From: a virus
Virus record (IMG/VR): IMGVR_UViG_3300005537_000022
Coordinates: 1 to 64,000 of that record
Reading direction: 5' to 3' (one strand)
DNA: 64,000 bases
The notes below the pieces were generated by a model. That model had not been told where the DNA came from. It did no database searches and saw only the letters and a program-made list of their open reading frames with translations. How positions within the stretch are numbered: the first letter of the stretch is position 1; every line of letters starts with the position of its first letter. Both the position numbers and the translations under genes were made by a program. This document shows, in pieces, positions 23,010 through 31,139 of this stretch.

Positions 23010-23052
23010 AAAAAGCGCCTCCCGCGAGCCTGTGACGGCTCACGGGAGGCGC
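23010..23052 (-). terminator. strong terminator at the end of the late region
   Basis: GCGCCTCCCGCGAGCC (23015-23030) pairs with GGCTCACGGGAGGCGC (23037-23052) with one mismatch. Five A on the plus strand become a T-run for leftward RNA. On the rightward side only TT follows, so it may work in both directions but best leftward. With the next hairpin it fills the 206-base gap between genes. Confidence 0.75.
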
Positions 23053-23123
23053 TTCGGTACGGTGCCGGTCCGCAGGCGTGGACCTTGCGGCGGGATAAGG
23101 CTTAAGGCTCGCTAACGCGGGAA

Positions 23124-23164
23124 GCGCCGCCGGGCGGCCCGTGTGAAAGGCTGCCCGGCGGCGC
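23124..23164. terminator. second long hairpin between converging operons
   Basis: GCGCCGCCGGGCGGCC (23124-23139) pairs with GGCTGCCCGGCGGCGC (23149-23164) around a 9-base loop. No T-run on either side. It directly follows the last leftward gene and may act with the terminator at 23010-23052. Confidence 0.55.
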
Positions 23165-23202
23165 TTCGCCGTGAAATCGCGAGAGCTGTTGCGACAGGAA
23201 GC

Positions 23203-23472
23203 TTACAGTGCCGCGATCATCGCCAGGATGCGTTCCGCGTCGGGGATCAGCCCGGCGATGGCCTGCTCGACGGCGGGGTCGGCCTTGGCGGCGGCGAGGA
23301 TCTTCGGCAGGTACGCCTCGATCTCGGGGATGACGGCGCGGGCCTTCTCCGCGTCGGCGGCGATCGTCTTGAATCCGGGAACGAGGTGCTCTTCGACCCA
23401 GCCGGCGAACCCGGACGGGTGGGTCGAAGGGGCGGGAGGGGCCGGGACCGGGGCTGAGGTGGGGGTGTTCAC
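23203..23472 (-). CDS. small late protein, 89 aa
   Basis: The N-terminal third is Pro/Thr/Ala-rich (TPTSAPVPAPPAPSTHPSG); the rest is helical (GWVEEHLVPGFKTIAADAEK ... AYLPKILAAAKADPAVEQAI). A GGAG ribosome site 8 bases before GTG 23472 fixes the start. It is the last gene of the leftward region. Function unknown. Confidence 0.65.
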   Translation of the reverse strand: MNTPTSAPVPAPPAPSTHPSGFAGWVEEHLVPGFKTIAADAEKARAVIPEIEAYLPKILAAAKADPAVEQAIAGLIPDAERILAMIAAL

Positions 23473-23524
23473 GGGGCTTGCTCCGTTCGGTTCGGGGGCT
23501 GGCGCGGGGAGCGCGCGAGTGCGG

Positions 23525-23530
23525 GAGGAT
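23525..23530 (+). promoter_or_regulatory. -10-like hexamer, leaderless moron promoter
   Basis: GAGGAT lies 6 bases before GTG 23537, so a start seven bases after it falls on the G of GTG. The geometry matches five other rightward islands. GGAGG here could also act as a ribosome site, so this is the least clear of the six. Confidence 0.4.
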
Positions 23531-23536
23531 GGGTGC

Positions 23537-23791
23537 GTGAGCGGCCAGGACGATAACGATGCCTTCTGGCGGCGCAAGATCGCCGAGGCCGATGCGGCGG
23601 GGGGCCCGGTGAATGTGCGCCTCGGTGACATTCCCAAGGTTCCGGGTGCCAGCGCGGCGTTCGTCCTTCCGCGCCAGGATGTCACCAGAGGGCGGAAGGT
23701 GATCCTCGACTGCCACGGCCAGGTGATCACCGAGACGTCCGAGGACGTGGTCCTGACCTTGACCGTCTGGTCGCCGGCGGGCCGTCAGTAG
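23537..23791 (+). CDS. small rightward moron-type protein, 84 aa
   Basis: Begins VSGQDDNDAFWRRKIAEADA and contains FVLPRQDVTRGRKVILDCHG. Located between two leftward genes; its end overlaps the tail-fibre stop by 7 bases. Probably expressed on its own. Function unknown. Confidence 0.6.
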   Translation: MSGQDDNDAFWRRKIAEADAAGGPVNVRLGDIPKVPGASAAFVLPRQDVTRGRKVILDCHGQVITETSEDVVLTLTVWSPAGRQ

Positions 23792-26700
23792 CTGACGATC
23801 TCGTAGTAGACGGTGCTCGTGTCCGTGGCGGACGAGCTGTTGACCGTGAAGCTGGTCCCTGCCGTCAGCGCGACGGACAACTCGCCGAGGGTGCCGCCCG
23901 CGGCCTGCCGGTTCAGGCGGACAATCGAGCCGGCCGTGATCTCAGTGTTCGCCACGGTGACGGTGCCCGCCGCCAGGGTGACGGTGCCCGATGCGACGGA
24001 CGGCATGGGCGGGACGGCATCCTGCGCGCCGAACCAGGTGACAGCGGTTACCTGGTCGGCCAGGAACAGCAGCCCGTCCAGTGTTGTGGCGAAGCCTCCC
24101 ACGGGGTAGGGCGGCGAGCCGTTGCCCGTCTGGAAGTTCAGCGCGGCCGACTGGGCGGCGGTCAGGCCGTAGGCGGCTTTCTGGACGCCGCCGACGTACA
24201 GCGCGACCCATACGGGGACGCCGAGGGCGTTGCAGATGACCTCGATCCCGATCGTGACGGTGGCCGGCGGGGTCACCGTGGCGGCGCTGGCGATGAGGGT
24301 GGTGAGGGTCGTGCCGGCCCCCGTCACCAGATCAATGGCTCCCCCGCCGTGGACATGGGCGCCGATCCAGTTGTTGGCGTTGGTGCCGCCCCGGCACCAG
24401 CCGGCGATAAGCGCGACGTTGAAACCCGATGAGGGCAGTACGAACGTTGCCGATGTCAGCCGGGAGACGCCGTTTTCCTTAGTCGGAACCAAGGCGATTG
24501 AATTTCCCGACGACGTCGATTTCAGGCCGGTGCCGCTGGTGATCGTGAAAGTGTTCTGGTGCAGTGACCAGGGGTGGAACGTCGGGTTCGTCAGGCCCAA
24601 TGACGTCATCGGGGAATAGATGCGGCTGAAATTGTCCTGCGGGTGGATGCCCTTCCAGCTCTGGTCACGGTACCCGCCGGCGTTGACGATCTCCAGGCGG
24701 CCGAGCAGGTTGCTCGCCCCGGCGGTGCCGAGTGACAGCGGGAAGCTTCCGCCCGTAACGCTGTGGACTTTCACGCTACCGACGAACGAGCCGTTGTTGC
24801 CGTTCGGGTTCGGCTGGCTCACGAAAGCCGTCATCTGGACGGAGTTGTACTCGTAGTCGAGCGTCCCGTATACCCTGACCGGATTAGAGGACAGGTCAGT
24901 GGTCGCGTTGAAGATTATCGCGCAGTTCTCGACGTCAAGCTCATTGAAGAACAGGCCGTGGCCGGTGTTGGTCGTCGTCGCGTTGATGACGATGTTAGCG
25001 AAATAAACGCTCACATAGTCGAGCAGCATATGCTCGCCGAACCGGAAGGCGATCGGGAGGTTGCGGAATCCGCACTGCTCGAAGACGTTCATTCCCTCGC
25101 TTTCAAATCCGGGGATGACGATCGCCTCGTTGGTGCCGGTCAGCGTCTGCGCCCCGTCGAATGAGGTCATTCCGTACAGCCGCCGGCCCCTGATGGAAAG
25201 GCAGCACAGGGCGTTGACGATGCCGCACTGCGGGTTGGACGGCAGCTCGACGGTCACGTCCTCAAATGCGAGGGTGACATTGGTCCACGGCTGCGGGGCC
25301 GAGAAAGCGGTGTTGGCGGGGATGCAGTCGAACACCCATCCCCCCGTCGCGTTGGAGACCAGTGTCACGCCGCCGCTGATAGGGCGCTCCTCGCCGGGCC
25401 ATCCCGGTGACACCATCCCCTTGATCGTTATCGCCAGGCCGGTGGTGTCCGACGCCGACACTGCGGGAACGAGGATCTGGCCGTTGTAGGTGTAGCCGAG
25501 CACGGTGGCGCTCTGCAGCGCGCCGTTGATCGTGTACGTGCCGGGGATGCTGATGACGACTTCGCCGCCGGTGCCCGCCGTGGCGAGCGTGTTCAGTGCG
25601 CCCTGGATCGCGGCGGTCACGTCATTGCCGGGGACGACCCCGTAGGCCCGGCAGATGTCGATGCTCGCCGGGCTGCTCAGTGCGTTGCCCGCGTTGTAGG
25701 CGGTGTTCGCGGCCAGGTACCGGGTGTCGAGCTGCGTCAGCGCCAGGTCGTCGGCAAGGACGTACCAGATGCCGCCAGATGCCTTGTACTGGAGCAGAAG
25801 CCCCTGGGCTAGAAGGGTCAGCGTGGCCGAAGTGGCACCGGCCGTCTTATTGAACACGTCCGAGCCCGCGCAGGCGACAGTGACCGTGCTCGTGCCGCCC
25901 TGGATCACCATCTTGACGCCGACGACGGTCAGGTCCGCCGGGGCGTTCGGCAGGGTGACGGTGAAGGACCCGCCCGTCGTGTCGCACGGCACGTAGTCTC
26001 CGGCCGCCGCACTGTAGGCGGACGTCTTGACCGCTGTCGGGGTGAGCAGGCCCGCGAAGTTCCGGGTGCTGCTGCCAGTGCCGCCCTGTCCGATCGTGAC
26101 CGTGTTCCCGCCCGCCGGCGTCTGCCCGAAGGCCGCGCTGTCGGTGCTGGCGGACCCGTTGGCGAGGCCGGTGAGCTTGTGCCCGTTCATCGGCACGCTG
26201 CCCGCCGTCGCGTTAGCGCCGGCGATGGCCGACAGGTCGTCCGTCGAGGGGAGCGCGCCGACCTGTGCCGCCGTGTAGTCTCCGGACTGCGCCGTCACCG
26301 CTCCCGTGCGGCCGAACACGCTGGCGACCGCGCCGCCGGTCCCTGGCGGCACCGCCCACGTCCCGTCGCCCCGCAGGAACTCGGTGCTGCCGCCCGGCGG
26401 GGCGGCGACAGGGGTGCCCTGGATCTTCGCCACCGTCGGCGCGGTCGCGGTGCCCCCGATGTCCCCTGCGGGCGGGAGAATGCCGGCCGGCCCGGGGCCG
26501 GTATTCGCCAGGGCGAACAAGTCGACGCTGGACGGGGTATGCGGGAGGAAGAACGACCACGGGGCGAGAACCTCGCCGGCCAGGGTGACGGTCACGGTGT
26601 AGAACGCGAACGACGTCTGGCCCCCGAAAGTAAGGCCGCCCTGGTCCGTGGCCAGGAGCTGGAGCGTCCCGCCGGACAGGTTCTTCAGGGTGCCGTTGAC

Positions 26701-26847
26701 GATCTCGCCGACCACGGGCACGCCCGGCTGGAGGACGGGGATGCCGGCGGCGTACACCGTCGTGTTGACGGCGAACGACGCCGTCCCGGAAAGCGGGCTG
26801 CCCTGGGAATCCTGGAACGTCCCGGTGATCTGGGTATACAGCAGCAT
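23785..26847 (-). CDS. long tail fibre / receptor-binding protein, 1020 aa
   Basis: The N-terminal region (SGTASFAVNTTVYAAGIPV) is typical of actinophage tail-tip fibres. FLRGDGTWAVP near 155 and FGRTGAVTAQSGDYTAAQ near 175 are common fibre-shaft motifs. From about residue 410 (YGVVPGNDVTAAIQGALNTL) a pectate-lyase-like right-handed beta-helix follows, which may bind or cut host glycans. The ATG has GGAGGG about 9 bases upstream. The gene lies downstream of a terminator at 26911-26939, so it may need its own promoter or antitermination. Local GC is lower than in neighbours. Confidence 0.8.
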   Translation of the reverse strand: MLLYTQITGTFQDSQGSPLSGTASFAVNTTVYAAGIPVLQPGVPVVGEIVNGTLKNLSGGTLQLLATDQGGLTFGGQTSFAFYTVTVTLAGEVLAPWSFFLPHTPSSVDLFALANTGPGPAGILPPAGDIGGTATAPTVAKIQGTPVAAPPGGSTEFLRGDGTWAVPPGTGGAVASVFGRTGAVTAQSGDYTAAQVGALPSTDDLSAIAGANATAGSVPMNGHKLTGLANGSASTDSAAFGQTPAGGNTVTIGQGGTGSSTRNFAGLLTPTAVKTSAYSAAAGDYVPCDTTGGSFTVTLPNAPADLTVVGVKMVIQGGTSTVTVACAGSDVFNKTAGATSATLTLLAQGLLLQYKASGGIWYVLADDLALTQLDTRYLAANTAYNAGNALSSPASIDICRAYGVVPGNDVTAAIQGALNTLATAGTGGEVVISIPGTYTINGALQSATVLGYTYNGQILVPAVSASDTTGLAITIKGMVSPGWPGEERPISGGVTLVSNATGGWVFDCIPANTAFSAPQPWTNVTLAFEDVTVELPSNPQCGIVNALCCLSIRGRRLYGMTSFDGAQTLTGTNEAIVIPGFESEGMNVFEQCGFRNLPIAFRFGEHMLLDYVSVYFANIVINATTTNTGHGLFFNELDVENCAIIFNATTDLSSNPVRVYGTLDYEYNSVQMTAFVSQPNPNGNNGSFVGSVKVHSVTGGSFPLSLGTAGASNLLGRLEIVNAGGYRDQSWKGIHPQDNFSRIYSPMTSLGLTNPTFHPWSLHQNTFTITSGTGLKSTSSGNSIALVPTKENGVSRLTSATFVLPSSGFNVALIAGWCRGGTNANNWIGAHVHGGGAIDLVTGAGTTLTTLIASAATVTPPATVTIGIEVICNALGVPVWVALYVGGVQKAAYGLTAAQSAALNFQTGNGSPPYPVGGFATTLDGLLFLADQVTAVTWFGAQDAVPPMPSVASGTVTLAAGTVTVANTEITAGSIVRLNRQAAGGTLGELSVALTAGTSFTVNSSSATDTSTVYYEIVSY

Positions 26848-26910
26848 TGGGCCGCGCCCTCCATTTCACAGGTGATCCGGAACAGGGGAAGGGCACGGGG
26901 TGAGGGCATG

Positions 26911-26939
26911 AAAAAAGCCCCGTGCCGGACGGCAGGGGC
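26911..26939 (-). terminator. rho-independent terminator after the endolysin
   Basis: On the minus strand GCCCC-TGCC pairs with GGCA-GGGGC (one bulged G) around a 4-base loop, followed by six T. It lies between the endolysin stop and the tail-fibre start, splitting the late region. Confidence 0.75.
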
Positions 26940-26957
26940 CTCGGGAAGCGGCGCGGG

Positions 26958-27800
26958 CTAGACGGCGAGCAGCGCCGCCCAGGTCAGCGGGCCGACCTTG
27001 CCGTCAGGGTAGAGCCCACGCGCCGTCTGGAATGCCTCCACCGCGGCGAGGGTTTCCAGGTCGAACGTCCCGTTGACCGTCACGGCGTGGCCGCGGGCGC
27101 ACAGGAGCCCCTGGACGGTCCGCACGGTCTCCGCGCCGGGGAAGCCGCTGATCACGAGCGGCAGCCTCTTCAGGAACGGGTCTTCCCATGCCGGGGGCAC
27201 TGGCGGCTGCTTCTTCACGTAGGACGCGATCCACGTGCCGAGCTGCTCTGCGGTGCCGTTGAACGCGTCGGCGTCCCCGCCGTCCGTGCCGCCCCCGTCG
27301 CGCCACTGCCAGAACGTCCAGCCGTCCCACGGGGCGACCGACGCCGGGGCGGCGGGCTCGAACCAGGCGATCCACAGCGGGTAGCCCGCGCAGTCCGCCA
27401 GGCCGGCGAGCGACGACAGGTCCGAGTAGGCGAGCACCGGCGACCGCGGCCCCGCGAGCTCCGCCGTCTTGCCGAGGAACGCCTTCGCCTGGGCCCCGGT
27501 GACGCCGGCGTAGTCCGACAGGGACACGGCGAGCATGTCGCCCGGCTTCAGCCCCTGGGCGGCGACGGTGGCGACGAAATGCTCCGCCTGGGCCACGGGG
27601 TCATCGGCGGTGAACTCGTGATACGCACCGCGCCAGATCCGGGCCGATCCGATGGCGGACCAGTTGGCGGCGAAGTGCGGATCAACTCCGGTGACGCCAT
27701 TGGTCGCCTTGCAAAAGGCGAAGTGCAGCCCGCTCAGCATCTCCTCGTCAACCGGCTGCTGGTATGCGCTGACATCGACTCCCTGGGCGCTGTCCGTCAT
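26958..27800 (-). CDS. endolysin: GH25-type lysozyme fold with peptidoglycan-binding domain, 280 aa
   Basis: Residues 7-14 (GVDVSAYQ), FAFCKATNG, WRGAYHEF, LWIAWFE and WTFWQWRDG follow the order of a GH25-like barrel. The place where GH25 enzymes have D-x-E reads AVSLSDYAG, so the usual catalytic Glu is not obvious. Residues about 205-278 form a PG_binding_1 domain (VRTVQGLLCARGHAVTVNG ... VGPLTWAALL). Probably degrades the wall at lysis. It is followed by a strong terminator and preceded by an HNH gene. Confidence 0.78.
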   Translation of the reverse strand: MTDSAQGVDVSAYQQPVDEEMLSGLHFAFCKATNGVTGVDPHFAANWSAIGSARIWRGAYHEFTADDPVAQAEHFVATVAAQGLKPGDMLAVSLSDYAGVTGAQAKAFLGKTAELAGPRSPVLAYSDLSSLAGLADCAGYPLWIAWFEPAAPASVAPWDGWTFWQWRDGGGTDGGDADAFNGTAEQLGTWIASYVKKQPPVPPAWEDPFLKRLPLVISGFPGAETVRTVQGLLCARGHAVTVNGTFDLETLAAVEAFQTARGLYPDGKVGPLTWAALLAV

Positions 27801-27821
27801 CGCCAGAGCACCTCTCCTCGT

Positions 27822-28370
27822 TTATGCGCGGCGGGAACCCAGTGCTTCGCTCGCGCGCCGCTGCTTCCGTCGTTGACGTTGATAGGCCGCCCCGCGGGCG
27901 CGCATGCAAATGCGGCAGTAGCGTCCGCCGCGTCCCGGGTCGACGTAGGTGTTTTCCGTGCTGTACTCGTGACCCTGCGGGCAGTGGGTCTTCCCGGCGT
28001 TGTTGCGACCATGCTCAACCATGTCCCGCATGTTTTCCGAATGGGTGCCCCATTCCAGATTGGAAACGGCATTGTCGGATGGATCGCCATTGCGGTGACA
28101 GCCCTCAGTACCTTCCGGGGCCGGGCCGACGAATGTCTCCAGCACGAGCCGGTGCACGTACTTGGTAACAGGCGTGCTGTGCTGCCAGAAGTTCACGTAG
28201 AGGTGGCCTCGCGCGCCTCGTCCGGGCTTCAAGATGCGCCCGCTGCTGAGATACGGCTTGCCGCCATTCGTTATATAGCGATCCACGCTCCGCACACGGC
28301 CGAGGTCGCTGACCTCGTAGAACCCTTCCCAGCCGGTGACGGACGCCCAGCGTTCACTAAGCTCACCCAT
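27822..28370 (-). CDS. HNH homing endonuclease with NUMOD4 domain, 182 aa
   Basis: VTGWEGFYEVSDLGRVRSVD (residues 11-30) is the NUMOD4 motif. The HNH core follows: YVHRLVLETFVG, CHRNGDPSDN, NLEWGTHSEN. A C-terminal zinc pair (CPQGHEY ... CRICMRARG) and a basic tail follow. Such free-standing genes move by cutting uninserted relatives. It has a GAGGAG ribosome site and sits between the holin-like and endolysin genes. The 110 bases upstream (28371-28481) hold no gene and are AT-richer at 28430-28470. Confidence 0.85.
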   Translation of the reverse strand: MGELSERWASVTGWEGFYEVSDLGRVRSVDRYITNGGKPYLSSGRILKPGRGARGHLYVNFWQHSTPVTKYVHRLVLETFVGPAPEGTEGCHRNGDPSDNAVSNLEWGTHSENMRDMVEHGRNNAGKTHCPQGHEYSTENTYVDPGRGGRYCRICMRARGAAYQRQRRKQRRASEALGSRRA

Positions 28371-28481
28371 GTCGGTCTGCTCCTCAGATCGGCCAAGCCC
28401 CGGGGTGCTCGCAACGCCGCCGGGGCACTTAGAACATTTTATCGCTTATCTGGCTTGATAGTGGCGAGATCAATGCACGCG

Positions 28482-28874
28482 CTAGCTACGCCCATGACCG
28501 TCCTTCCCTGCCGCGATCTTCGCGAGCGCGGCCTTGATCTCGTCGACCGTGTTGTGGATGGACGTGAGCGCCTGATGGTCGGCGTCCGCCTTGGCGTTCT
28601 GGGACTTGCCGAGCTGGTTGCCGACGAAGGTCATGACCGCGCAGAAAACGAGCTGGACCCCGTTTGACCAGTACAGCATGTGGTTCTGCGTGCCGTTGGA
28701 GACGACCGCGCCGAGCATCGAGTAGAGGGCGAAGATCCAGATCGCGGCGGCCGAGCCGTAGAAGGCGGCGACCTTGAATGCCGCTGCCCTGTTCAGTTTC
28801 TGGGCTGCGCTGCTTTCGCGCTTCAGGAGTTCGCGGGGGTGCGGGACGTGCGCATGCGGGCGCGGGGCGGTCAT
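28482..28874 (-). CDS. holin-like membrane protein, 130 aa
   Basis: Two membrane segments (FKVAAFYGSAAAIWIFALYS and VQLVFCAVMTFVGNQLG) joined by a short loop, a basic N-terminal tail and a helical charged C-terminus. Size, topology and proximity to the endolysin fit a holin. A GGAGG ribosome site precedes ATG 28874, which overlaps the previous stop by 4 bases. Confidence 0.6.
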   Translation of the reverse strand: MTAPRPHAHVPHPRELLKRESSAAQKLNRAAAFKVAAFYGSAAAIWIFALYSMLGAVVSNGTQNHMLYWSNGVQLVFCAVMTFVGNQLGKSQNAKADADHQALTSIHNTVDEIKAALAKIAAGKDGHGRS

Positions 28875-29065
28875 CGGTACGCCTCCGTGTTCTCTGGACT
28901 GGCGCATGCGGCCGTGAGGACAGGCGGTGCGCCTGGCCGTGGTCCCGTCCGGGCCGGGACGCCTGCGGGCGGATCCTCGGACGGCGGCGTGCCCGCCCCC
29001 GAAATCCGGGTGACCGTGATACTGCCGCCGTTCGCCATGGTGCTGGTCCTCGTGAAGGCGGTCAC
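28871..29065 (-). CDS. small hypothetical protein, 64 aa
   Basis: MANGGSITVTRISGAGTPPS within a Pro/Thr-rich sequence. Both ends overlap neighbours by 4 bases, the main support for translation. No motif recognised. Confidence 0.5.
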   Translation of the reverse strand: MTAFTRTSTMANGGSITVTRISGAGTPPSEDPPAGVPARTGPRPGAPPVLTAACASPENTEAYR

Positions 29066-29478
29066 GCCGTCCCCCAGTCGGGCGTTCCGTCGCCGCCGCC
29101 CGCGAAGATCCGCGCAGCGGCACCGTCCATGCCGAGCGGGTTGCGGGGCTTGCCGCCGAACCGTGCACGGGCCTCAGTGGCCCGCTGCACCTGGAAGTCG
29201 ATCTTGAGACCGCCCGTGCGCTCGCCCAGGTAGGCGCCGATCGCGACGCACAGGAGTTCCCAGCGCTCGCGCGTCGGGCATGCCTCCGCGAACTCGTCGT
29301 CGTCGAGTATCAGGCGCACGTCGATATCCCGTGGCGGAGTCCCGTCGTTGCCGACCCCGGCCGAGCCGACCAGGTACGGGTGCTCGCCGCCGAACGCCCT
29401 GCTGACCACCCGGCACGCCTGGTCGAGATGGTAAAGCTCCGTGGTCGTCAGCAGGTCGGTGCGGCGCTTCGCGCTCAT
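29062..29478 (-). CDS. nucleotidyltransferase-fold protein, 138 aa
   Basis: YLVGSAGVGNDGTPPRDIDV gives the GS(x)nDxD signature of the polymerase-beta-like nucleotidyltransferase fold, with a third acid likely in KIDFQV near residue 105. Such proteins transfer nucleotides to RNA, proteins or antibiotics; some are toxins or toxin antidotes. The substrate is unknown. It sits between a DUF6527-like gene and a small gene, all with 4-base overlaps. Confidence 0.65.
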   Translation of the reverse strand: MSAKRRTDLLTTTELYHLDQACRVVSRAFGGEHPYLVGSAGVGNDGTPPRDIDVRLILDDDEFAEACPTRERWELLCVAIGAYLGERTGGLKIDFQVQRATEARARFGGKPRNPLGMDGAAARIFAGGGDGTPDWGTA

Positions 29479-29789
29479 GCGTCGACCAGTTCGCCGCCGC
29501 GGATCCAGCCGTGCCACGGCCGGTTCGGGTCGGTGTCGTTGATCGACGGATTGACCGTGATGTTCGGGGCCTCGCCGGTTACCGTCCAGCAGGCACCGGA
29601 GGCTGACGCGATGCCCGAATACCAGACCGTCATGTTCGGCAGCACAACAGCCCAGCACTCGTGCACGAACCACATGTCGCCCGGCTTCAGGTCCGGGTGC
29701 GGCGCATCAGCCTCGGGCGTTCCGGGCACCGGCAGGCGCGGGCCGCCGATATCCGGCACGGGAACGATGCGCAGCGGGATGCCGGTCAC
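29475..29789 (-). CDS. DUF6527-like phage protein, 104 aa
   Basis: The C-terminal half (CWTVTGEAPNITVNPSINDT ... WHGWIRGGEL) follows the W-x-x-x-G...P-x-x-x-x-x-PSI...HGxI pattern I associate with DUF6527-type proteins common near phage tail genes. Function unknown. ATG overlaps the PLD stop by 4 bases. Confidence 0.5.
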   Translation of the reverse strand: MTGIPLRIVPVPDIGGPRLPVPGTPEADAPHPDLKPGDMWFVHECWAVVLPNMTVWYSGIASASGACWTVTGEAPNITVNPSINDTDPNRPWHGWIRGGELVDA

Positions 29790-30331
29790 TTCGCCGCCTT
29801 CGCCGCGGCGGCGGTCAGCATCGCCTCGTGGATGAGGTCGATCTTCGCCCGCGCGTCGGCTGCCTGGACCCGGTCGCGGGTGACGGTCAGTTCGTTGTCT
29901 TGCAGCGTCTCGCCTGCCGCCGACAAGTTCGTCGACCCGGTTACCCGGTAAAGCATGTCGATCACGGCGACCTTAAGGTGCATGATCCGGTGCTTTTCCG
30001 ACTGGCCGATCGCGATGGAGTTCGACGGGAATGCGGACTTGGCGAGGATGTTCCGCTCGTGCACTCCAGCGGCCTGCGATGAGTCGAGCGTCAGCGACAC
30101 GTAGCAGCCAGGGTCATCGAGCCGGTCATGGACGGCCGCCGCGATCTCGTCGTCAGCAAACCCGTACATCGCCAGTATCAGGCTGTGGGTCGCGGAACGG
30201 ATCATCGTCATGAGCACGCCGTGGAGGTCGTCGTCTGGCGCCCAGAATGTGTAGGTGTCCTTGGGCTGGTCCGGTGGCCACGGGCCGCGCTTGCGGTATC
30301 CGGCGAGCTCGGACAGGTCAGCGAGGGCCAT
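29786..30331 (-). CDS. phospholipase-D-fold (single HKD) nuclease-like protein, 181 aa
   Basis: HLKVAVID (H118, K120, D125) followed by TGSTNLS is a complete HKD motif of the PLD superfamily. One motif per chain indicates an active dimer, as in the Nuc and BfiI nucleases. ATG has an AAGGAGG ribosome site. It leads a chain of five genes with 4-base overlaps ending in the holin-like gene. Substrate may be DNA or phospholipid. Confidence 0.75.
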   Translation of the reverse strand: MALADLSELAGYRKRGPWPPDQPKDTYTFWAPDDDLHGVLMTMIRSATHSLILAMYGFADDEIAAAVHDRLDDPGCYVSLTLDSSQAAGVHERNILAKSAFPSNSIAIGQSEKHRIMHLKVAVIDMLYRVTGSTNLSAAGETLQDNELTVTRDRVQAADARAKIDLIHEAMLTAAAAKAAK

Positions 30332-30453
30332 GCAGCCTCCTTGCCGCGAAGTTGATGAGGGAGAGGCCCGCCCCGCCCGCTGACGTCGCTCGGCTTCACG
30401 GGCGGCTGGGTCGGGTCAAAGCGACAGAAGGCCCCGAGACTGGCCTCTCCCGG
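30332..30453. other. 122-base gap with long-range inverted repeat
   Basis: GGGAGAGGCC (30359-30368) is complementary to GGCCTCTCCC (30442-30451), enclosing 73 bases; inside, AGGCC/GGCCT (30429-30446) can form a small hairpin. It may be a processing or termination structure between the membrane genes and the PLD chain. No gene seen. Confidence 0.45.
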
Positions 30454-30807
30454 TCAGGGGGCGGCATCCGGGGAACGGTGCCGTGCGAGCTGACGGCGGA
30501 CCCGGATGTCAAGCGCGGAATTGACGAGCCATATCGCCTGGACGCCGCTGAACACGATGAGGGCTTCCGGGCTGAGAGTGCCCGCGCCGGGGATCCGGAC
30601 GCCGATGATGTCGAGCAGCGCGACCGCCGAGTAGACCGCGGCGGCCAGGACCCGGCACGCCGCGGTGCGGACGTAGCCGCGCCCGGCGAGCCCCTCGGCG
30701 GCGTAGGAGGCGTGCTGCCGGCGCAGGTGGACGAGGGCACCGGACTGGAGGACCAGCGATGTCCACGACACCAGCAGCATCAGCAGCAGGAGCGCCCGGC
30801 CCGTCAC
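30454..30807 (-). CDS. small membrane protein, 117 aa
   Basis: Three hydrophobic segments: the N-terminus (ALLLLMLLVSWTSLVL), the middle (VLAAAVYSAVALLDIIGV) and ALIVFSGVQAIWLVNSAL. A basic C-terminus follows. The ATG overlaps the gene before by 4 bases. Part of a three-gene membrane block that may act in lysis. Confidence 0.6.
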   Translation of the reverse strand: MTGRALLLLMLLVSWTSLVLQSGALVHLRRQHASYAAEGLAGRGYVRTAACRVLAAAVYSAVALLDIIGVRIPGAGTLSPEALIVFSGVQAIWLVNSALDIRVRRQLARHRSPDAAP

Positions 30808-31139
30808 GGGCCGGGGCCGCGCAGGGCCCGCTGGAGCGCGGCGACTTCCGCCTCAAGCTCGGTGATCCGCTTGCGCGCCCCGTCGAGCTGGGCCTGGTAG
30901 TCGCCCCTCAGCCCGTCGAGCTGCCGCTGGTAGTCGGCCCGCTGCCGTTCCAGTTCCCCTGTCACCCGCTTGATCTCGGCCTGGAGGGCTTCGTTCAGCT
31001 CCGCCCATGAGGAGACCGCGTCGCGTTTCTCGTCGCCGGCGTCCTTGCTCTTGACGAGGCGCACGGGGACCACGTAGGCGGCGACGAGGGCGCCCGCGCC
31101 GAGAACAAGCTCGGTGAGGAGCGTCGGGTCAACCGCCAT
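30804..31139 (-). CDS. membrane-anchored coiled-coil protein, 111 aa
   Basis: One N-terminal membrane helix (LLTELVLGAGALVAAYVV), then a long heptad-pattern helix (residues 45-105, LQAEIKRVTGELERQRADYQ ...). The layout resembles spanin- or Rz-like lysis accessories, or a holin partner. Overlaps both neighbours. Confidence 0.6.
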   Translation of the reverse strand: MAVDPTLLTELVLGAGALVAAYVVPVRLVKSKDAGDEKRDAVSSWAELNEALQAEIKRVTGELERQRADYQRQLDGLRGDYQAQLDGARKRITELEAEVAALQRALRGPGP

